Assembly: GCA_003241215.1 (NCBI GenBank)
Contig: QFOL01000120.1
Location: forward strand, 1-10,891
From: Agrobacterium fabrum
Lineage (GTDB): Bacteria; Pseudomonadota; Alphaproteobacteria; Rhizobiales; Rhizobiaceae
Reading direction: 5' to 3'
Length of the DNA: 10,891 bases
A model generated the notes under the pieces. That model did not search any database. It was not told where the DNA came from and was given only the letters and a program-made list of their open reading frames with translations. The translations under genes were made by a program, and so were the position numbers. Of this stretch, positions 6,721 through 10,891 are shown piece by piece (positions within the stretch are counted from its first letter, which is position 1; each line of letters begins with the position of its first letter).

Positions 6721-7707
6721 TTAACGGCTGCCGTAAAGCGTATCAAGCGTCGCGCCGGATGCAAAATGCTCTTTCTGGATTTTGTCCCAGCCGCCGAAGA
6801 CGTCATCGACGTTGACGAGGCGAATGGCCGGGAACTTGTCCTTGAATTCGCCAACGACCTTTTCATTGTGGACGCGGTGGCCGAATTCGGCGGCGATGCG
6901 CTGGCCTTCCTCGGTATAGAGGAAATCGAGATAGTTCTTCGCCAGATCGCGCGAGCCGCGCTTGTCGACCACCTTGTCCACCACGGCCACGGGGAATTCG
7001 GCCAAAAGGCTGACGGAGGGCACGACGCCTTCCACCTTGTCTGCGCCATATTGCTTGGCAATGCCACGCGTCTCGGCTTCGAAGGTGATCAGCACGTCGC
7101 CGATCTCGCGTTCCACGAAGGTGGTGGTGGCGGCGCGGCCCCCGGTGTCAAAGACCGGCGTGTTGTCGAAGATTTTCTTGACGAATTCCTGAACCTTCGC
7201 CCCGTCGCCGTTGAACTTCTCCTTGGCGTAGGCCGTAGCGGCCAGATAGGTGTAACGGGCGTTGCCCGAAGTCTTCGGATTGGGGAAGACCACCTTCACG
7301 TCGTCGCGGGCGAGATCGTCCCAGTCCTTGATACCCTTGGGGTTGCCGGCGCGCACGAGGAAGGAGGGGAAGGAATAGAACGGCGAAGCGTCGTTCGGAA
7401 AATCCTTCTTCCAGTCAGCGGAAACGAAGCCCTGCTTCACCAGAAAATCGACATCGGTGACCTGGTTGAAGGTCACGACATCGGCTTCCAGACCCTCGAC
7501 GATGGCGCGCGCCTGCTTGGAGGTGCCGGCATGCGACTGGTCGACGGTGACGCCCGGATGCAGCTTGATGAACGCCTCGTTCTCGGCCGCGAAAACTTCG
7601 CGGGCGACATCGTAGGATGCGTTGAGAATGGTGGTCGGAGACTGCGCCTGCGCCGCGCCTGCAAAAAGAGCGGCAATGGCAGTACCGATAATGAGAAGAC
7701 GTTTCAT
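6721..7707 (-). CDS. sbp: Periplasmic sulfate/thiosulfate-binding protein (CysP/Sbp family)
   Basis: A 328-residue solute-binding protein that captures sulfate (or thiosulfate) in the periplasm and delivers it to CysTW. Residues 1-21 are a signal peptide (KR, hydrophobic core, AQA cleavage). Family signatures include LNASYDVAREVFAA (28-41), QSHAGTSKQARAI (57-69), ADVVTFNQVTDVDFLV, NPKTSGNARYTYLAA and VDDVFGGWDKIQKEHFASG near the C-terminus. Some blocks (NPKTSGNARYTYLAA, FDTGGR) look more like E. coli CysP, while others (EEGQRIAAEF, FGGWDKIQKEHF) look more like Sbp, so preference between sulfate and thiosulfate cannot be read off. I took the ATG at 7707, which gives a clean signal peptide and has GGGGG about 4 bases upstream; a TTG at 7722 is unlikely. 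It is the first gene of the importer cluster. Confidence 0.94.
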   Translation of the reverse strand: MKRLLIIGTAIAALFAGAAQAQSPTTILNASYDVAREVFAAENEAFIKLHPGVTVDQSHAGTSKQARAIVEGLEADVVTFNQVTDVDFLVKQGFVSADWKKDFPNDASPFYSFPSFLVRAGNPKGIKDWDDLARDDVKVVFPNPKTSGNARYTYLAATAYAKEKFNGDGAKVQEFVKKIFDNTPVFDTGGRAATTTFVEREIGDVLITFEAETRGIAKQYGADKVEGVVPSVSLLAEFPVAVVDKVVDKRGSRDLAKNYLDFLYTEEGQRIAAEFGHRVHNEKVVGEFKDKFPAIRLVNVDDVFGGWDKIQKEHFASGATLDTLYGSR

Positions 7708-7742
7708 GAATACCCCCGGCAATTCGAATGGTGCTCAACATA

Positions 7743-7763
7743 GCGGGCGGCGGCAACGCCCGC
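7743..7763 (-). promoter_or_regulatory. Hairpin in the leader region of the sulfate importer
   Basis: GCGGGCG (7743-7749) pairs with CGCCCGC (7757-7763) across a 7-base loop, 36 bases upstream of the binding-protein start. The 169 bases between the hydrolase stop and the importer start must hold any sulfur-responsive promoter. Apart from this hairpin and an AT-rich TATATAT patch near 7841-7847, I could not find a convincing -35/-10 pair or a known riboswitch. Confidence 0.3.
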
Positions 7764-7876
7764 GAGAAACAGCCATGCTTTCAGGGCGCGCGGATTGGAA
7801 ATTTCGCCCAAAGAACGTCCGCTCCAAAGGCGATGATTTCATATATAGCAGGAAGCCGGATTTCTTTTGCGTCGCC

Positions 7877-8980
7877 CTAGAGACGATGATCGGGGAACAG
7901 ATTGCCGGAATGTGCGGCAAAATAAGGCGCAAGGTCGTCCTCCGTCACCCCATCCAGCCGTGCCGGCCGCCAGCGGGGATTGCGGTCCTTGTCGACCAGC
8001 GCCGCACGCACGCCCTCGTAAAAATCGTGCTGGCGCAATATTTCGGTGCCGGCGGCAAATTCCCTTTCCAGGCATTCGATGAGGCTCGCACTTTCCCGGC
8101 CGAGGCGCAGCAGCCTCAATGTCAGTTTCAGGCTGGTAGGGGAGCGCTTCTGCAGGGTCTCGAGCGTCTCGCGTGAAAACGCATCGTCGCGTGCCGAAAG
8201 CCCGGCGAAAATCTCCTCGACCGTATCGAAACGGAATGTCGCATCGATGATGTCCCGGTTTGCGGCGAGAATGCCGTCATCCGCCTCAATGGCTTGAGCC
8301 GCTATGACAGCATCGATATCATCGGTCTCGGCAGCTTGCGACAGATCCTGCACCAGTATTTCGAGGCGATCGGAAGGCACGCAATAGTCTGCAAAACCGG
8401 CATAGACCGCATCGGCGGCGGTGACGGTATTGCCCGTCAGTCCCAGCCAGGTGCCGCATTCGCCGGGTGCTCTCGGAAGAAGCCAGGAACCGCCGACATC
8501 GGGGAAATAACCGATGCCGGTTTCCGGCATGGCGAGTTTTGTGCGCTGCGTGACGATGCGATGGCTGCCATGGGCGGAAATGCCGACGCCGCCGCCCATG
8601 ACGATACCGTCCATCAGCGCCACATAGGGCTTGCCAAACCGGGCGATGCGATAGTTGAGCGGAAATTCCTCGCGCCAGAAATCGAGAACCTGCGGGTCAC
8701 CCGCCTTGCCGAGATCGTGGATGATGCGGACATCCCCGCCGGCGCAAAGCCCTCTCTCCCCCTCCCCCGTCAGCACCACACAGGCAATATCGGGATCGTC
8801 CTCGAAACGCTGGAGCGCATGAAACAGGTCGCGCACCATCGGCAATGTCAGGCTGTTGATAGCCTTCGGACGGTTGAGGCGGACAATGCCGGCACCTCCG
8901 CGTTTCTCGACGATGACCTGCGCATCCGCTTCCGTTCTATGTTCCAAGACCGCCTCCTCCGCTGCCATTGATCCGGCCAT
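7877..8980 (-). CDS. 3-hydroxyisobutyryl-CoA hydrolase (enoyl-CoA hydratase/isomerase superfamily)
   Basis: A 367-residue cytoplasmic crotonase-fold enzyme of the branch that hydrolyses 3-hydroxyisobutyryl-CoA in valine breakdown. The oxyanion-hole motif GLCAGGD is at 77-83, GIVMGGGVGIS at about 125-135, and MPETGIGYFPDVGGS at 151-165. In the last, Glu153 and Asp161 match the catalytic pair of the human enzyme (Glu169 and Asp177, same 8-residue spacing). The length, about 100 residues beyond simple enoyl-CoA hydratases, and the C-terminal FYEGVRAALVDKDRNPRW block are typical of the hydrolase. The ATG at 8980 has AAGG about 8 bases upstream; a second ATG at 8968 is possible, and an in-frame TTG at 9043 is unlikely. 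No other valine-pathway gene is in the window. Some members are annotated simply as enoyl-CoA hydratase. Confidence 0.9.
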   Translation of the reverse strand: MAGSMAAEEAVLEHRTEADAQVIVEKRGGAGIVRLNRPKAINSLTLPMVRDLFHALQRFEDDPDIACVVLTGEGERGLCAGGDVRIIHDLGKAGDPQVLDFWREEFPLNYRIARFGKPYVALMDGIVMGGGVGISAHGSHRIVTQRTKLAMPETGIGYFPDVGGSWLLPRAPGECGTWLGLTGNTVTAADAVYAGFADYCVPSDRLEILVQDLSQAAETDDIDAVIAAQAIEADDGILAANRDIIDATFRFDTVEEIFAGLSARDDAFSRETLETLQKRSPTSLKLTLRLLRLGRESASLIECLEREFAAGTEILRQHDFYEGVRAALVDKDRNPRWRPARLDGVTEDDLAPYFAAHSGNLFPDHRL

Positions 8981-9101
8981 CTTGGCGGCCTTGGCGCAAT
9001 CACGCAACGGTGATCTTGCCTTGCCGGAACGTCTTTCGCTCAAACCGCTTTAACGGATTGGAAAATGCCAGAAATCCGCTTTCGCAATGCAGCATGTTTG
9101 C

Positions 9102-9130
9102 TTGACGCCCGGAAAATCATGGCATGTAAT
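9102..9130 (+). promoter_or_regulatory. Sigma70-type promoter for the DUF2934 gene
   Basis: TTGACG (9102-9107, preceded by C as in the rhizobial CTTGAC consensus) is followed after exactly 17 bases by TGTAAT (9125-9130). Each hexamer matches the sigma70 consensus at five of six positions. Transcription would start near 9137, giving a leader of about 95 bases before the ATG at 9231. Confidence 0.65.
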
Positions 9131-9230
9131 GGGGTCTGGAAATGCCGGCATTGATTCCTGTCGAGCGTGTGCCGGACCAAGCGGAATGTCGCCTTCTCAA
9201 AGGCGCTGTAAACAGCAACGGGAGACGAGC

Positions 9231-9485
9231 ATGCAGGTTTCGGAACACGAATGGATCAGTAAACGGGCATATACACTCTGGGAAAAGGAAGGCCACCCCC
9301 ATGGGCGCGACGCGCACCATTGGGAGCAGGCCAGGCATGAATTTTCGCTGCTGAAGACATCGGAAGCGACGAAACCCGCAACACGCAAGAAGGCCGCTCC
9401 CAAGGCCGCTGCGGCTGAAGCAGTGGATGTGGAAGCACCGGCAAAGCCCAAGAGCCGTGCCCGCAAGGCGGCCGCCGCGAAATAG
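9231..9485 (+). CDS. DUF2934 protein with Ala/Lys-rich tail
   Basis: An 84-residue protein of unknown function. Residues about 4-40 match the DUF2934 pattern common in rhizobia: ISKRAYTLWEKEGHPHGRDAHHWEQA, with conserved aromatic, Gly-Pro-His-Gly-Arg and His-Trp positions. Residues 45-84 form a low-complexity basic tail rich in Ala, Lys and Pro, similar in composition to histone-H1-like or nucleic-acid-binding tails. The ATG at 9231 is supported by GGAG (9221-9224), six bases upstream; longer in-frame starts from 9087 lack this. The gene has its own promoter and a downstream terminator, so it appears to be a single-gene unit, divergent from the hydrolase. DUF2934 has no assigned biochemical role, and DNA or RNA binding is only an inference from the tail. 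Confidence 0.88.
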   Translation: MQVSEHEWISKRAYTLWEKEGHPHGRDAHHWEQARHEFSLLKTSEATKPATRKKAAPKAAAAEAVDVEAPAKPKSRARKAAAAK

Positions 9486-9607
9486 CGGGACGGTCATACC
9501 GACACATCGATCCAAAATCTGGAAGCAACCGAATGATGCGCGGGCATGCAGCCTCGCCAAACGGGGCATTTTACGATGACACCCTGGAAGGGCTTCCAAG
9601 ACGAGAC

Positions 9608-9640
9608 AATGTCCCCGGCGACAGACCAGGGACATTTTTT
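9608..9640 (+). terminator. Intrinsic terminator downstream of the DUF2934 gene
   Basis: AATGTCCC (9608-9615) pairs perfectly with GGGACATT (9629-9636) across a 13-base loop, and the stem runs into six T's (9635-9640). The polarity fits plus-strand transcription. It lies 123 bases past the DUF2934 stop, leaving an unusually long 3' untranslated stretch. Confidence 0.75.
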
Positions 9641-9684
9641 CATTGACTATGTTTAGCTCGCAAGTATTCCCGCCAGCCTAAACC

Positions 9685-10527
9685 CTATTGTCTCGACAGG
9701 CATTCCGTATCGGCCGGATCACACGCACGATAGCTCCGGGGTGCCGGCTCGGGCGGGCGAACCTGCTCCTGTGCCGGAGCGCGGCCTTCGGGACGCCGTT
9801 GTTCTTCAGGTTGGACACGACGCTCGGGGCGACGCTGACCATCATCCTGATTGAACTGACGGTTGCGATCGCGGTTTTCATTTTCCCAGCGGCGGCGATC
9901 ATCTTCTCGACGCGGCCTGTCCTGATTTCGGTCACCCTGGTTCCAGTCGCCGTAGCGACGCTCCCAGCGACCGTCATTCGGACCACCCTGACGGGGATCG
10001 CGCCACTCGTCGCGGCGACCATCGCGCCAGTCGTCCCGGCGTCCGTCACGCCAATCGTCACGCGGACGCGGGCGATCCCAGTCGGCGCGCGGCGGAGGCG
10101 CATTCCAGTAACCGCCGGACGGCGGCGGGCGACGCCAGCGGTCACGCTCGCGGTAAAAGTCGCGGTCGCGGTAATAGCGGTCCCAATAACGGCCGACTTC
10201 GAAGGTGATCACCGGCACGCCGAGATCGCGGTAATAACGCGGCTCGACATAGACCCGGTTCTGCCGGTAGGTGGTGGCGATGTAACGCCCGGCCACCCAG
10301 CCGCGACCGCCTACGAAGGAGACATCGCACCACGGCGTATCGGACAGGCAGCCATGGACGGTGAGCGGTGCGCCATTCGGGATCACCACGACGGCCGGAT
10401 AGGCCGTGCTCGGGCCGGAGCGCATATTCACATTCGCGGTGGCGAAGCCGCGCGTCGCAGCTTCGGCGAGAGCCGGCGCGGCAAGCATGGCCACCAGCGC
10501 AATTGCGCCAAACAGTTTTCTCTTCAC
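9685..10527 (-). CDS. Secreted SH3-domain protein with Arg/Asp/Trp-rich low-complexity tail
   Basis: A 280-residue exported protein of unknown exact role. Residues 1-23 are a signal peptide (KRK, hydrophobic core, AEA cleavage). Residues about 27-83 form a bacterial SH3 domain (FATANVNMRSGPSTAYPAV, then WCDVSFVGGRGWVAGRYI), a fold often linked to peptidoglycan or surface binding. Cys60 and Cys67 could form a disulfide, as could a Cys pair near the C-terminus (CDPADTEC). Residues about 115-270 are disordered and rich in Arg, Asp, Trp, Gln and Pro, with tandem DDWRDGRR-type units at about 153-176. The start is GTG at 10527: an excellent GAGGAG site (10534-10539) lies 6 bases upstream and the signal peptide begins immediately. 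An upstream ATG-led extension in the same frame would bury the signal peptide. Rhizobial relatives are annotated as SH3 domain-containing proteins. Confidence 0.85.
   Translation of the reverse strand: MKRKLFGAIALVAMLAAPALAEAATRGFATANVNMRSGPSTAYPAVVVIPNGAPLTVHGCLSDTPWCDVSFVGGRGWVAGRYIATTYRQNRVYVEPRYYRDLGVPVITFEVGRYWDRYYRDRDFYRERDRWRRPPPSGGYWNAPPPRADWDRPRPRDDWRDGRRDDWRDGRRDEWRDPRQGGPNDGRWERRYGDWNQGDRNQDRPRREDDRRRWENENRDRNRQFNQDDGQRRPERRVQPEEQRRPEGRAPAQEQVRPPEPAPRSYRACDPADTECLSRQ
10001..10072 (-). repeat. Three degenerate 24-base tandem units inside the SH3-protein gene
   Basis: Units at 10001-10024, 10025-10048 and 10049-10072 each begin CGCCA(C/G/A)TCGTC on the plus strand and encode an 8-residue unit of the D-D/E-W-R-D-G-R-R kind. 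They keep the reading frame, so copy-number change would lengthen or shorten the tail without breaking the protein. Confidence 0.6.
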
Positions 10528-10589
10528 TTCTTTCTCCTCAAGCAAAGGCCCGCTTTGCCCTTGTCGGCATCCACCATGTTCGATGGACG

Positions 10590-10608
10590 AGTATGCGTTC
10601 CGCATACT
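10590..10608. promoter_or_regulatory. Perfect inverted repeat in the SH3-protein/ubiG divergent gap
   Basis: AGTATGCG (10590-10597) and CGCATACT (10601-10608) are perfect 8-base inverted arms with a 3-base spacer. The site is 63 bases upstream of the SH3-protein start and about 180 bases from ubiG. It has the size and symmetry of a dimeric regulator's operator, or of a leader hairpin if it is transcribed. No T tract follows, so it is not a terminator. Confidence 0.45.
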
Positions 10609-10784
10609 GCCACGACCGGAAAATACGCGGTTCTGCATGAACGCAGCATGAAACAAATGAGGCATCCAATCAGTTCCACCTGCGGCAATGAGCGCCCGAT
10701 AAATCGCCGCCGGAATGGACCGCCGGTCTTGACTTCGGGGGGCAATCATCCGACTTCAATGCAACGGCAATATGGAGCAGAACC

Positions 10785-10891
10785 ATGAGCGAAACCGCAC
10801 AGACGACCGTCGACCAGAGCGAAGTGGACCGCTTCTCCGCGATGGCTGCGGAGTGGTGGAGCCCGACCGGCAAGTTCCGCCCGCTGCACAA
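10785..10891 (+). CDS. ubiG: UbiG, ubiquinone biosynthesis O-methyltransferase (5' part only)
   Basis: Only the first 35 codons are inside the window, and the frame is open to the edge. The start [20 protein letters not shown] followed by [15 protein letters not shown] is the characteristic N-terminus of UbiG, including the EWW-P-GKFRPLH block. This SAM-dependent enzyme carries out the two O-methylations of ubiquinone synthesis. GGAG (10774-10777) lies 7 bases before the ATG. A TTGACT at 10729-10734 could be a -35 element, but I see no good -10 at the right distance. The gap to the divergent SH3-protein gene is 257 bases. Confidence 0.92.
   Translation, partial: MSETAQTTVDQSEVDRFSAMAAEWWSPTGKFRPLH

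Noticed and set aside
6766..7743. A 325-codon plus-strand open frame opposite the sulfate-binding protein gene
   Set aside because: The minus-strand gene has a signal peptide and clear family signatures; the opposite frame is a codon-bias shadow.
10001..10072. Short regularly spaced repeats considered as a CRISPR array
   Set aside because: The units are contiguous 24-base tandem copies without spacers, in frame inside a protein gene.
9688..10788. A 366-codon plus-strand open frame opposite the SH3-protein gene, rich in Val, Ala, Ile and Thr
   Set aside because: It mirrors the Arg/Asp-rich codons of the real gene and has no ribosome site. The minus-strand gene has a signal peptide, an SH3 domain and a strong ribosome site.

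Overview
The window looks like a chromosomal segment of a GC-rich alphaproteobacterium, most likely Rhizobiaceae (Agrobacterium/Rhizobium type). The clues are the protein families and their style, an intergenic hairpin mosaic that resembles the rhizobial RIME elements, a CTTGAC-type promoter and the start of a rhizobial-looking ubiG. I see no transposase, integrase, phage gene, tRNA, rRNA or CRISPR array. Most of the window is ordinary metabolic and transport DNA.

Layout, left to right. At 82-483 (minus) lies a short secreted protein resembling the oxidoreductase molybdopterin-binding family but lacking its usual C-terminus. A gap of about 600 bases with strong hairpins (484-1102) precedes an NAD(P)-dependent aldehyde dehydrogenase (1103-2539, plus). 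A three-hairpin RIME-like repeat (about 2549-2672) separates it from an AlkC-type DNA glycosylase with a C-terminal Ig-like domain (2780-3877, plus).

A sulfate/thiosulfate ABC importer follows on the minus strand, in transcription order: periplasmic binding protein (7707-6721), permease CysT (6663-5824), permease CysW (5820-4933) and ATPase CysA (4927-3902). The last three genes are almost touching. The binding-protein gene is separated from cysT by a hairpin followed by T's, a layout expected to give more binding protein than membrane complex.

Upstream of the importer, also on the minus strand, is a 3-hydroxyisobutyryl-CoA hydrolase of valine catabolism (8980-7877). Divergent from it is a small DUF2934 protein (9231-9485) with a good sigma70 promoter in front and an intrinsic terminator behind. 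A minus-strand secreted SH3-domain protein with a long Arg/Asp/Trp-rich low-complexity tail (10527-9685) starts at GTG. The window ends inside the first 35 codons of ubiG (plus, from 10785).

No clearly new system is evident. The items most worth a second look are the attenuator-like hairpin overlapping the cysT start region, the structured 484-1102 gap, the altered end of the first gene, the repeat-bearing tail of the SH3 protein, and a perfect inverted repeat in the SH3/ubiG divergent gap.
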